From positions 1 through 14,477 of the forward strand of contig CAIWNO010000248.1 of the NCBI GenBank assembly GCA_903914045.1: 14,477 nucleotides of DNA, given 5' to 3'. The notes under the pieces were generated by a model. It ran no database searches. It worked only from the letters and a program-made list of their open reading frames with translations, and was not told where the DNA came from. Source of the DNA: an uncultured bacterium. Its GTDB lineage: Bacteria > Planctomycetota > Phycisphaerae > Phycisphaerales > SM1A02. Each line of letters starts with the position of its first letter. Positions within the stretch are counted from its first letter, which is position 1. A program made the position numbers and the translations under genes. Of this stretch, positions 7,220 to 14,477 are shown in pieces.

Positions 7220-9235
7220 ATGCCACGAAATATTCCAGTTGGTAACGGCGACATGTTGGTGGCCTTTGACGATCTCTATCGCATTCGAGATTTGTATTGG
7301 CCGCATGTTGGCCAACCCAATCACACCTGCGGGCACTTGCAACGCTTTGGCGTGTGGGCCGACGGACAATTTGCGTGGATGGATAGCCCGGGTTGGTCGC
7401 GCAGTTTTTCCTACAAGCACAACACGTTGCTGACCGAAGTGCGCTTGCGCAATGAACGTCTTGGCCTTGAGTTGGTGTGCCACGACGCGGTTGACTATTG
7501 GAGTCCCGTTTATTTTCGCCAAGTGATTGTCACGGATCTGTGGAATCGTCCGCGTGATGTGCGTGTGTTTTTTCATGCGGATTTAAGCGTGAATGAAAGC
7601 CCCGTAGGAGACACGGTTGCATTTGATCCGCAAACTGGCGGCTTAATTCACTACAAAAACGATTTCTACTTTTTGTTCAACGGCAGCCATCCGGCGGGTG
7701 TTGGCGTGACCACCTACGCCACAGGCGCCAAAAGAATTGGCGAGGCCGAGGGCACATGGCGCGACGCCGAGGACGGCATGCTGAGCCGCAACAGCATTGC
7801 GCAAGGCAGCGTGGACAGCGCGGTTGGATTCCAACTTACGCTTGCTCCCAACGGCAGTGAGACATGCGTGTACTGGATCGCAGCTGGAAAAAGTTACGAC
7901 GAAGTACATGCGCTGAACAAAAAGGTCTGCGACAAAACTCCGCAGCGCATGTTGGATCGGACGGAGGCGTATTGGCGTCTGTGGTCGCAGCAGGAATTTC
8001 CTGGCGCCGATCCGCTTCCAAAACATTTGCAACAATTGCAGACGCGCAGTTTGCTGATCGCGCGCACGCAAATTGACAATGGCGGCGCCATTATTGCGGC
8101 GAACGATTACGACATCACGCACTTCGCGGGCGATACGTATTCTTACATGTGGCCGCGCGACGGCGCGTTGGTGGCGCAATCGCTTGTTCTTTCGGGACAG
8201 AGCGAACTCAGTCGAAAGTTTTTCAGATTCTGCGAACGCGTGCGCCACCCCGATGGATATTTCCATCACAAGTACAATCCAAATGGAACGGTGGCTTCAA
8301 GTTGGCATCCGTGGCTCACGGAAAAACCGTCGCTGCTGCCCATTCAACAAGATGAAACCGCGCTTATTCCATGGGCTTTGCGCCAACATTTTGTGAAGTT
8401 CCGCGATGTGGAGTTCATCAAGTCGCTCTACAACCCGCTCATTGTTGACACCGCGAATTGGATGATTTCATATCGCGACCACCACGGCTTGCCGCTTCCA
8501 AGTTGGGACCTGTGGGAGGAACGACGCGGCGTGCATTTGTTCACCGTGTGCGCAACTATTGGCGGCCTGCTAGCGGCAAGTCAATTTGCGCAGGACATGG
8601 GCGCCTTTGATCGCGCCACCGATTTCAGCGAGGCGGCGGATCGCATGCGCTTGGCCATGTTGAAACACATGTGGGATCCGGAGCGTCGCTTGTTCGCGCG
8701 CACCGCCATTCCTGCCGACGATGGTTCCTATCGTCTTGACTTCACCTTGGATGCGTCGGCATACGCGCTGTTCGCCTTTGATGTGTTGCCCGCCAATGAC
8801 GCGCGCGTGTGCGACCACATGCGCGCCATCCGCGATCGGCTTTGGGTGCGCACAGAAATTGGCGGCATAGCGCGTTACGAGCGCGATCCGTACCAACAAG
8901 TTGAACATAGGGACCTTGAAAATGTTCCGGGCAATCCGTGGGTCATTTGCACGCTGTGGTTTGCGCAGTGGCTGATTGCCAAAGCAACAACGATCGCCGA
9001 ACTGGACGAAGCCATTCCATATCTTGAATGGACCAATTGGCGCGCCTCGTCCAGTGGCGTGCTCGCCGAGCAATATCACCCTTACACCGGCGCGCAAATT
9101 TCGGTGAGCCCTCTGACATGGAGCCACGCCACGCTCATCACCACCTCCATGCAATATCGTCTTCGACATGCGGAATTTTCCAGTGGTGAAGCGGCGCTGG
9201 TGGAACGCGCCACAAGCGATGGTGAGTCCGCATAA
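7220..9235 (+). CDS. GH15 glucoamylase-type glycoside hydrolase, cytoplasmic
   Basis: This 671-residue protein has the GH15 plan. An N-terminal beta-sandwich (about 1-250) opens with PVGNG (6-10) and YWPHVGQPNH (26-35). An (alpha/alpha)6 barrel follows (about 265-650). Barrel motifs are MWPRDGALV (310-318), WDLWEERRG (429-437, general acid at E433 or E434) and LAEQYHPYTG (615-624, general base E617), followed by SPLTWSHA (630-637). No signal peptide is present, so it likely acts on intracellular alpha-glucans, maltodextrin or possibly trehalose and releases glucose. The ATG at 7220 is supported by the conserved PVGNG start, though no Shine-Dalgarno site is visible. It follows fabF by only 27 bases and may share its transcript. 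Substrate is uncertain because some GH15 members are trehalases. Confidence 0.92.
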   Translation: MPRNIPVGNGDMLVAFDDLYRIRDLYWPHVGQPNHTCGHLQRFGVWADGQFAWMDSPGWSRSFSYKHNTLLTEVRLRNERLGLELVCHDAVDYWSPVYFRQVIVTDLWNRPRDVRVFFHADLSVNESPVGDTVAFDPQTGGLIHYKNDFYFLFNGSHPAGVGVTTYATGAKRIGEAEGTWRDAEDGMLSRNSIAQGSVDSAVGFQLTLAPNGSETCVYWIAAGKSYDEVHALNKKVCDKTPQRMLDRTEAYWRLWSQQEFPGADPLPKHLQQLQTRSLLIARTQIDNGGAIIAANDYDITHFAGDTYSYMWPRDGALVAQSLVLSGQSELSRKFFRFCERVRHPDGYFHHKYNPNGTVASSWHPWLTEKPSLLPIQQDETALIPWALRQHFVKFRDVEFIKSLYNPLIVDTANWMISYRDHHGLPLPSWDLWEERRGVHLFTVCATIGGLLAASQFAQDMGAFDRATDFSEAADRMRLAMLKHMWDPERRLFARTAIPADDGSYRLDFTLDASAYALFAFDVLPANDARVCDHMRAIRDRLWVRTEIGGIARYERDPYQQVEHRDLENVPGNPWVICTLWFAQWLIAKATTIAELDEAIPYLEWTNWRASSSGVLAEQYHPYTGAQISVSPLTWSHATLITTSMQYRLRHAEFSSGEAALVERATSDGESA

Positions 9236-9248
9236 ACATGCGTATTCC

Positions 9249-9261
9249 CCTGTCAAACAGG
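9249..9261. terminator. Small stem-loop after the GH15 gene
   Basis: CCTGT (9249-9253), CAA and ACAGG (9257-9261) form a 5-bp stem shortly after the GH15 stop. It is followed by a run of A, not T, on the plus strand, so an intrinsic terminator is doubtful. The rest of the 93-base gap up to 9328 holds TTTACA (9281-9286), a possible -35 box, but no good -10. Confidence 0.2.
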
Positions 9262-9328
9262 TAAAAAAATTATCACGCTCTTTACACAACTCGTGAATCT
9301 GCCCTTTGAAATCAACGAATAAACCCAA

Positions 9329-10438
9329 GTGAATTCTTCAAGAGTTGAAGTTGCCGAGATTATTGAAACATCCAGTCGCGCCATTGCGACGTGGACTGTT
9401 GACCAGCAATACCGTGAAGACGACACCATGGAAATGCGTTACGGCGCGAACGGTCGGCGCACGTGGAATCAGGAAGTGCTTGCGCGAATCGCGCATCTGG
9501 CCGAGGCCGTGGCTTTGGATCGCGAGAAAATTTTTATTGGAAACGCGTTATGGTCTAAGACTGCGTTCATTGCCCGTGAATTGAATTCGGTCGATCTTTG
9601 TAAAAATTTAGAGTGCATGAAAAGCGTGTTGATTGAACAGTTTCCAAAACCGATTTCAAATTTCACAACGCCAATGATCAACCATGCGGTTGAATACCTG
9701 CAACAAAATCCAGGATGCGTTGCGAGCCCACTGTCGCAAGTCGGGACTTCAAGGGATCTTGCCCGCATGTATCTCATGCACTTGCTACGCAGGGATCGTT
9801 ACGAAGCGGAGCGACTTATTTCCGATCTGTCTGAAAACGGACTCGCCTTTGCCCAAATTTGCGAGGGCATTTTGGTGCCCGCGATGGTTGAAATTGGACA
9901 CATGTGGCATGTGCAAGAAGCCAGCATTGCCGATGAACATTATTGCACCACTGCGACGCAACAAATCTTGGAAGTGCTTCGTTCCAAGACACCGCGCATG
10001 GCGCCCAATGGGTATCTGGTGGTTACCACTTCTGTTGGCGGTGATTTACATGATCTTGGAATTCGTATTTTGTCCGCCATTTATGAAACTGAAGGTTGGA
10101 GCGTGGAATGCCTTGGGGCGAACACTCCCGCCGATGAAATTGCCAACACCATCGCCCCGCAATTATATCGCGGAGCCGCCGATCTTTTGGCGCTTAGCGC
10201 AACAACAAGCCTGCGCATTCGATCGGTTCAAAATGCCATTGCGACTGTGCGCGCCACGCCCGCAGGAAAAAACATTCCCATTTTGGTTGGTGGCCAACCA
10301 TTTCAACTCATGGACGATCTCTGGCAAGTTGTTGGAGCCAACGCCCAATCTTTAACCGCAGCGAGTTCGGTCGCGCTCGCACTGCAACTTGTGATTGATA
10401 ATCAATCAAAGAAACAAAAAGCTCGTCGCATACATTAA
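9329..10438 (+). CDS. Cobalamin-binding sensor protein, CarH-like B12 module without MerR domain
   Basis: Residues about 150-225 form the helical B12 cap domain. They contain MWH then DEH, with W193, H194, E203 and H204 at the spacing of the W-x9-EH motif of CarH/LitR photoreceptors. Residues about 228-355 form the Rossmann B12 domain, with GDLHDLG (238-244; H241 is the expected lower axial cobalt ligand) and VGGQPF (320-325). The first 150 residues are helical. They are not MerR-like and lack an obvious helix-turn-helix; they vaguely resemble the helical RsbRD-type input domains seen before B12 modules. The protein probably senses cobalamin or light and acts through a partner. The start is GTG 9329, just after an in-frame TAA. 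Starting at ATG 9428 would drop 33 residues. No clear Shine-Dalgarno site supports either. Confidence 0.85.
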   Translation: MNSSRVEVAEIIETSSRAIATWTVDQQYREDDTMEMRYGANGRRTWNQEVLARIAHLAEAVALDREKIFIGNALWSKTAFIARELNSVDLCKNLECMKSVLIEQFPKPISNFTTPMINHAVEYLQQNPGCVASPLSQVGTSRDLARMYLMHLLRRDRYEAERLISDLSENGLAFAQICEGILVPAMVEIGHMWHVQEASIADEHYCTTATQQILEVLRSKTPRMAPNGYLVVTTSVGGDLHDLGIRILSAIYETEGWSVECLGANTPADEIANTIAPQLYRGAADLLALSATTSLRIRSVQNAIATVRATPAGKNIPILVGGQPFQLMDDLWQVVGANAQSLTAASSVALALQLVIDNQSKKQKARRIH

Positions 10439-10446
10439 AGCGATCA

Positions 10447-10465
10447 ATGTGCTTCGCAAGCACAT
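10447..10465. terminator. Perfect 8-bp stem between convergent genes
   Basis: ATGTGCTT (10447-10454), loop CGC and AAGCACAT (10458-10465) form a perfect hairpin. It sits in the 51-base gap between the stop of the cobalamin sensor gene and that of the PIN-PhoH gene. A bidirectional terminator is the natural reading. Neither side has a U-run, so Rho or the stem alone would have to act. Confidence 0.5.
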
Positions 10466-10489
10466 GCAACTAGGTCAATCAAACTCTGA

Positions 10490-12061
10490 CTACAACATGT
10501 CCGCGGCCAAGCTTGCCAATTCGCTGCGCTCCGTACGGCTTAGCGTGACATGTCCCGCAATGCGTTGACCCTTCATGCGCTCAATTAAGTGCGAGAGTCC
10601 GTTGCTTGCCGCGTCAAGATATGGATTGTCAATTTGACCAATGTCACCAGCGAGCACAATCTTAGTGCCCTCACCCACGCGACTCACAATGGTCTTCACC
10701 TCATGCGGCGAAAGGTTTTGCGCCTCGTCGACAATAATGAACTGATGCGGAATACTGCGACCGCGGATATAGGTGAGCGGCTCCATGACTAATTTTCCGC
10801 CAGCCACAAGTTGATCCATTCGCTGCTCCGCGGTTTTGCTGTCGGCTTCATTGCCACTGCCGCCACGGGTTGAAAGCAGGTACGCCACATTGTCAAACAC
10901 GGGCTGCATCCACAGCGCCAGTTTTTCATCTTTATCACCGGGTAAAAACCCAATATCGCGGCCCATGGGCATGATGGGCCTGGCCACCAACAGTTTGTCG
11001 AAACGTTCCTCACGCAAAACTTTGTGCATGCCCGCGGCAATGGCGAGAAGAGTTTTCCCTGTTCCCGCGGCGCCGATCAACGAGACCAAGCGCACTTCAT
11101 CATCAAGCAACAAATCCATGGCCATGGTTTGCTGCACGTTGCGCGCAAGAATTCCATAAATCGGTTTTCGCGGACCCGTGACTGGAATCAAATGGCCAGT
11201 GTCGGAAAGAACGCGCCCCAAACCAGTGTGACTTTCATCGGCGTCATCTTGCAACACCACAAATTGATTGGCCACCAAGTCGTGGGCCTTCAGTTCGCCG
11301 CCTTCGATGGTGCGAAAGATCAAACCTTCCAGTTGCTCAATGCTCAGTTGACGCTCTTGATAGAGCTCATCAATGGTGGCGCTGGGGCAACTCAACATGG
11401 CGTAGCCGCCGTAGAGCCAGTCGGCGTCAACGCGGTCGGCCTCAAAGTCTTCGCTTGGAATATCCAGCGCGTCGCACTTCACGCGGGCGTTGATGTCCTT
11501 GGATATGAAAATTGTCCGCAGACCACTCATGTGCATCCGATGCGCCACGCCAAGAATTTTATTGTCGGCGACATCCAAATCAAGTGCGAACGGAGTTTTC
11601 AAATCGCAACGCTCAATGCGAATGGATCCGCCCTGCTCGTTCCACACCACGCCTTCAAAGAGCCGCCCAATGGAGCGCATCTTGTCCAAGCGACGAATCA
11701 CGCTGCGCGCATTTCGCCCTGTTTCATCGTTGTTTTTCTTGAAATGATCCAGTTCTTCAATCACTTGAAGCGGAATCACCACCTCGTGCTCCTCAAACTT
11801 AAAGAGCGCGTTGGGATTGTGCAGCAACACATTGGTGTCAACCACAAAGTGCTTGCGCAAGTCGGCGGCCGAACCCGACCCCACTTGAATTTTTGCTGTT
11901 GGCGCAACCACGGAATCCGCGGATGGCTTGGATTTGTCGGACTTGGTTTCAGACGGCGTCCGCGATGCGGAAGACGAAGAATTCTTCAAGAGGAAAAGTC
12001 CCTTCGAAAGGCTGAGTGAACGAACGGCCGCACCACAAGTCAATAGACCACTCGGATGCAC
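10490..12061 (-). CDS. PIN-PhoH family protein (PhoH2-type ATPase/RNase)
   Basis: The protein joins a PIN nuclease domain to a PhoH ATPase. The PIN domain starts at about 71, with HFVVDTNVLLHN (acid D75), IEELD (E103) and an aspartate cluster near 161-166. The PhoH part has GPRKPIYG (296-303), Walker A GAAGTGKT (330-337), ARPIMPMGRDIGFLPGD (360-376) and Walker B IIVDEAQN (442-449). PhoH2 proteins are described as ATP-dependent RNA-unwinding RNases; that is family knowledge. The N-terminal 70 residues are Ser/Lys/Pro-rich and probably disordered. The start is uncertain. GTG 12061 gives 523 residues without a Shine-Dalgarno site. TTG at 11989 gives 499 and has AAGGGA 9 bases upstream. The gene diverges from the YccA-family gene. 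Confidence 0.93.
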   Translation of the reverse strand: MHPSGLLTCGAAVRSLSLSKGLFLLKNSSSSASRTPSETKSDKSKPSADSVVAPTAKIQVGSGSAADLRKHFVVDTNVLLHNPNALFKFEEHEVVIPLQVIEELDHFKKNNDETGRNARSVIRRLDKMRSIGRLFEGVVWNEQGGSIRIERCDLKTPFALDLDVADNKILGVAHRMHMSGLRTIFISKDINARVKCDALDIPSEDFEADRVDADWLYGGYAMLSCPSATIDELYQERQLSIEQLEGLIFRTIEGGELKAHDLVANQFVVLQDDADESHTGLGRVLSDTGHLIPVTGPRKPIYGILARNVQQTMAMDLLLDDEVRLVSLIGAAGTGKTLLAIAAGMHKVLREERFDKLLVARPIMPMGRDIGFLPGDKDEKLALWMQPVFDNVAYLLSTRGGSGNEADSKTAEQRMDQLVAGGKLVMEPLTYIRGRSIPHQFIIVDEAQNLSPHEVKTIVSRVGEGTKIVLAGDIGQIDNPYLDAASNGLSHLIERMKGQRIAGHVTLSRTERSELASLAADML

Positions 12062-12089
12062 TAGAGTGGATTCTAATTGCCCTCAAGTC

Positions 12090-12105
12090 AAGTTCGCGTG
12101 AACTT
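12090..12105. promoter_or_regulatory. Palindrome, candidate operator in the divergent region
   Basis: AAGTTC (12090-12095), GCGT and GAACTT (12100-12105) form a perfect 6-bp inverted repeat. It abuts the AT palindrome that follows. Dyads of this size in divergent regions often bind dimeric repressors, but no family can be named. It overlaps a TTGACT on the minus strand (12091 to 12086) that could be a -35 box for the PIN-PhoH gene. Confidence 0.4.
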
Positions 12106-12124
12106 TATATTTTAAAAATATAAA
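12104..12124. promoter_or_regulatory. 21-bp AT-only palindrome
   Basis: Ten-base arms of only A and T (TTTATATTTT at 12104-12113 and AAAATATAAA at 12115-12124) are perfectly complementary around a single A. It lies between the divergent PIN-PhoH and YccA-family genes. It could be a UP element, an operator or a DNA-melting site, and also contains -10-like hexamers such as TATAAA (12119-12124). Confidence 0.45.
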
Positions 12125-12173
12125 TTGTGGCAAATTGCGCAAGTCTTGAGGTGTGGAAAAATCCATGCAAGAA

Positions 12174-12203
12174 ATGTCAAACTTCGCGCTTGGTGGCTAG
12201 AAT
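12174..12203 (+). promoter_or_regulatory. Candidate promoter for the YccA-family gene
   Basis: TAGAAT (12198-12203) matches the -10 consensus at five of six bases. ATGTCA (12174-12179), 18 bases upstream, matches -35 at four of six. Transcription would start near 12210, just before the Shine-Dalgarno AAGGAG (12211-12216) and the ATG at 12222, giving a very short leader. Confidence 0.4.
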
Positions 12204-12221
12204 GATGGCCAAGGAGAACCC

Positions 12222-13037
12222 ATGTCCATTTTAAGATCATCCAATCCAATTCTTGCCGAGGGCCGCCTAGAGGAAGCTTTACGAAGCTCTCCAAATTCAC
12301 AAGCCACCGTCACCGTTGCTGGAGTGGTGAACAAGACCACCCTGTGCTTGGCCGTGGCCGTTGTGTTTGGCGCGTTGGGAAACTCGTTTGTAAAGACCAA
12401 CCCAGGCGCGCTGTTCATGGTCAGTATGGCGTCGTTTGTGGTGTCTTTAGGAGTGGGTTTTGCCTTGTTCGGCCGCCCAAGCTGGGCGATATTTTTGGCG
12501 CCAATTTATGCGGCAGTGCAAGGGTTCTTCATGGGAGCGGTTGGAGTTGTGCTTGACAATATTTTGGCGGCCAAAGGCATACAACTCACGGGCGGCATCG
12601 CGCTGCAAGCCTTCATCATGACCGCGGGCGTGGCGTTAACGTGCCTGATTTTGTATCGCAGCGGCGCCGTGCGCATTACGCAACGCGGCGCGTTTATTTT
12701 GTGGGCATGCGTGCTTGGCATTGGCGTGACCTATTTAATTTCATTCGTGCTCAGTCTGTTCGGCGTGGCGACGCCATTCATCTCGCTGCCAAATCAAACT
12801 GGCGGTTCAACGGGCGCTTACATTGGCCTTGCCATCAACGGACTCATTCTGGTGGTGGCGGCGTTTACTTTTATCGCCGACATTCAACAAGTTGATCAAG
12901 CTTCCAAAGAGGGCGCGCCCGCGAGCAGTGAGTGGTATTTGGCGTACGGCTTGACCGTAAGTTTGGTGTGGATTTATTTTGAGTCCATGAAAATTATTTT
13001 CCGCCTTGCCATGATCTTTGGCGGCAAACGCGATTGA
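12222..13037 (+). CDS. Bax inhibitor-1/YccA family membrane protein
   Basis: This 271-residue inner-membrane protein has about seven hydrophobic segments. They lie at roughly 39-58, 63-83, 88-112, 124-145, 156-180, 199-220 and 239-264. A cytoplasmic N-terminus of about 35 residues carries SSNP, typical of the BaxI_1 (DUF4870-unlike, actinobacterial/planctomycete) branch. The family signatures are FTFIADIQQVDQ (215-226), with acidic residues D220 and D225 of the proposed pH/calcium sensor, and EWYLAYGLTVSLVWIYFESM (237-256). Relatives conduct or leak calcium or modulate membrane protein turnover; the role here is unproven. The start has a strong AAGGAG 5 bases upstream. Nif3 follows after 33 bases, perhaps on the same transcript. 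Confidence 0.9.
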   Translation: MSILRSSNPILAEGRLEEALRSSPNSQATVTVAGVVNKTTLCLAVAVVFGALGNSFVKTNPGALFMVSMASFVVSLGVGFALFGRPSWAIFLAPIYAAVQGFFMGAVGVVLDNILAAKGIQLTGGIALQAFIMTAGVALTCLILYRSGAVRITQRGAFILWACVLGIGVTYLISFVLSLFGVATPFISLPNQTGGSTGAYIGLAINGLILVVAAFTFIADIQQVDQASKEGAPASSEWYLAYGLTVSLVWIYFESMKIIFRLAMIFGGKRD

Positions 13038-13070
13038 TTGTGAGCGCGCGTTCCACATGAAAGTTGATCA

Positions 13071-13940
13071 ATGATTGGCGAACTTGTGTTGGCTATGGAG
13101 GCTGTCGCGCCGCGGCGGCTTGCGGCGGCGTGGGATAACACCGGCTTGCTGCTTGGCGATCCATCGCGGGAACTTCGCCGCGCGTTGCTGACCATCGACC
13201 TGACACACGCCGTGCTGGATGAGGCGATTGCAGCCAAATGCCAGGCGATTATTGCGTATCACCCGCCTATTTTTGAGCCGCTGAAACAACTCACGGCCAT
13301 GCATGCGCATGAGCAAATTCTGCTGCGTTGCGCGGAGAACAAGATCGCGATCTTGTCGCCGCATACGGCGCTTGACGCGGTTTGTGGCGGCATGACCGAT
13401 TGGTTGGCGGACTTGATCGACACGGGCGCGCGTGTGGCGTTGGAGCCATCCGCGCAATTTCATTCGCCTACGCAAGAGGCGCCGAGTGAGCGCATGTTGA
13501 ATCAAGCGCGAGCACGCGCGACAATTGCGGGCAAGCCACAAATTCATGGCCAGGGCCGCGCGCTTACGCTGATCAAGCCGCGCGCAACCAACGCCATCGC
13601 AAAACAACTCCGAACTTCGCTACGACTTTCCGCTGGCGATGTTGCGTATTGCGAATTGCAAAAGTCACGCCGGCATACATGCGTGGCGGTGGTTCCTGGC
13701 TCGGGCGCTAGTTTGCTGACAATGGCAATCGAAGCCGGTTGCTCGCTCATGGTCACCGGCGAGGCCAAGCACCACGATGTGATCCACGCTCGCGAAATGA
13801 ATTGCGACATAATTTTGCTTGGCCACACAAATTCCGAGCGCGGGTTTATGCCGCACTTTGCCAAACAATTGCAACCACATGTCCCGCAGGTGCGTTTGTT
13901 GGTGAGCAAGCGTGATCAACATCCGCTGCGCTGCGTATAA
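13071..13940 (+). CDS. Nif3-like dinuclear metal protein (DUF34/NIF3 family)
   Basis: This 289-residue protein shows the family's motifs in order: AWDNTGLLLGD (20-30), YHPPIFEPL (63-71, H64), SPHTALDAVCGG (96-107, H98 and D102), VTGEAKHHD (228-236), and GHTNSERG (251-258, H252 and E256). The histidines and acids are those that bind two metals. The usual HTNLD is HTALD here. Members have been annotated as GTP cyclohydrolase type 2, but the physiological substrate of the family is unsettled, so no reaction is assigned. The ATG at 13071 has only a weak purine stretch upstream but begins the conserved N-terminus correctly. Confidence 0.92.
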   Translation: MIGELVLAMEAVAPRRLAAAWDNTGLLLGDPSRELRRALLTIDLTHAVLDEAIAAKCQAIIAYHPPIFEPLKQLTAMHAHEQILLRCAENKIAILSPHTALDAVCGGMTDWLADLIDTGARVALEPSAQFHSPTQEAPSERMLNQARARATIAGKPQIHGQGRALTLIKPRATNAIAKQLRTSLRLSAGDVAYCELQKSRRHTCVAVVPGSGASLLTMAIEAGCSLMVTGEAKHHDVIHAREMNCDIILLGHTNSERGFMPHFAKQLQPHVPQVRLLVSKRDQHPLRCV

Positions 13941-14051
13941 AAAAATTACCGCAGCCATTGCGCTCAATCCCACGAGATTCTATTTCTTCACTGCGCATGA
14001 AAAGAAATCGCGGACTCAACGCCAAAAATCATTGGTGCAACTTGGGTGCGC

Positions 14052-14477
14052 TTATTTTTCTTCGCTCAATGTTTCACGCGCCAGAAGCGCCGCGCCCAAC
14101 ATGCCGGCGTCATCGCCCAATTGACTTGGAACAATTTCGCAGCGCTGCAACGTTTGCGGAAAAACAACGCGCTCAAAACTCTCGCGCACGCGGTACAGAT
14201 ATGGTTTGCCAAGCGCCTCGGACACGCCGCCACCAAGCACCACGGTTTGCAAACTCATCACCGTAATCAGATTGGCAATCGTCAAACCCAGCAATTCGGC
14301 CGACGCATCCACAACCTTGCGCACAAGCGGATCGCCCTTGGAATAGCACTCCGCCAGCACGCTGCTTCCAATCGCGGATGGATCGGGCTTACCCTCGTCG
14401 TCTTTTTCCTTGTTCAAAAATTCGCGCAACATGCTGTCGGGATAATGCCCAAGCAACATCATCATGCTGCGCACCAA
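14052..14477 (-). CDS. ROK family sugar kinase, C-terminal part (runs off the right edge)
   Basis: The final ~141 residues of a ROK protein are visible; the N-terminal half, with the ATP and zinc motifs, lies beyond the window. Identification rests on ANLITVMSLQTVVLGGGVSE, ending at fragment residue 87, and on DDAGMLGAALLARE (122-135), the usual ROK C-terminus. Most such bacterial genes encode glucokinase, which phosphorylates glucose in the cytoplasm, but other sugars or a ROK repressor cannot be excluded without the missing part. The stop is TAA at 14052-14054. It converges on the Nif3 gene across a 111-base gap with no clear terminator. Confidence 0.88.
   Translation of the reverse strand: MVRSMMMLLGHYPDSMLREFLNKEKDDEGKPDPSAIGSSVLAECYSKGDPLVRKVVDASAELLGLTIANLITVMSLQTVVLGGGVSEALGKPYLYRVRESFERVVFPQTLQRCEIVPSQLGDDAGMLGAALLARETLSEEK

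Noticed and set aside
9239..9275. Intrinsic terminator after the GH15 gene
   Set aside because: The stem is only 5 bp and is followed by A residues rather than T on the plus strand. I kept it only as a low-confidence hairpin.
8570..9328. 252-residue open frame on the minus strand over the 3' end of the GH15 gene
   Set aside because: It is antisense to conserved catalytic segments of GH15 and shows no domain, only basic and cysteine-rich composition typical of a shadow frame.
11024..12019. 331-residue open frame on the plus strand opposite the PIN-PhoH gene
   Set aside because: It lies wholly antisense to a gene with clear PIN and Walker motifs. Its product is histidine- and asparagine-rich without any motif, as expected from a codon-bias shadow.
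1..14477. CRISPR arrays, insertion sequences, tRNA or rRNA genes, phage or defence genes
   Set aside because: No direct repeat series, transposase motifs, cloverleaf or rRNA stretches were seen. The window is filled by housekeeping genes in conserved order.

Overview
This is a stretch of ordinary bacterial chromosome, densely coded, with no mobile elements, CRISPR arrays, tRNA or rRNA genes that I could see. No gap between genes exceeds about 160 bases. The core is a type II fatty-acid-synthesis cluster in the classic order rpmF-plsX-fabH-fabD-(lipoprotein)-fabG-acpP-fabF. The gene complement suggests a planctomycete, perhaps of the Phycisphaerae type: a PIN-PhoH protein, a BaxI_1-type membrane protein, a cytosolic GH15 enzyme, and frequent GTG starts with weak Shine-Dalgarno sites. 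That taxonomic call is inference from gene content and protein flavour, not from a marker gene.

Layout. Positions 1-103 hold the tail of a possible plus-strand gene and a small hairpin, facing the end of rnhA (104-550, minus). The 551-662 interval is divergent. It carries an 8-bp inverted repeat directly abutting a perfect TTGACA box, the likely control point of the fatty acid operon. From 663 to 7192 the plus strand encodes bL32, PlsX, FabH, FabD, an unrecognised lipoprotein whose start lies inside fabD, FabG, acyl carrier protein and FabF. PlsX makes acyl phosphate for phospholipid synthesis. FabD loads malonyl groups on ACP, FabH starts chains, and FabF and FabG elongate and reduce them. 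Dehydratase and enoyl reductase genes are not in the window. FabG has no ATG, GTG or TTG start that preserves its first beta strand; it appears to start at ATC.

From 7220 to 9235 lies a cytoplasmic GH15 glucoamylase-type enzyme, only 27 bases after fabF. It is followed by a CarH-like cobalamin-binding sensor with a non-MerR N-terminus (9329-10438). The sensor gene converges on a PIN-PhoH ATPase gene (10490-12061, minus) across a perfect 8-bp stem. The phoH-type gene diverges from a Bax inhibitor-1/YccA-family membrane protein gene (12222-13037) across an AT-rich region with two abutting palindromes. A Nif3-family protein (13071-13940) follows. The window ends inside a minus-strand ROK sugar kinase gene (from 14052), whose 5' part is beyond the right edge. 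GH15 and the ROK kinase could act in sequence (release, then phosphorylation, of glucose), but they are far apart here.

I do not see a wholly new multi-gene system. The points most worth following are the ATC start of fabG, the lipoprotein inside the fatty acid operon, and the cobalamin sensor with an unfamiliar effector end.
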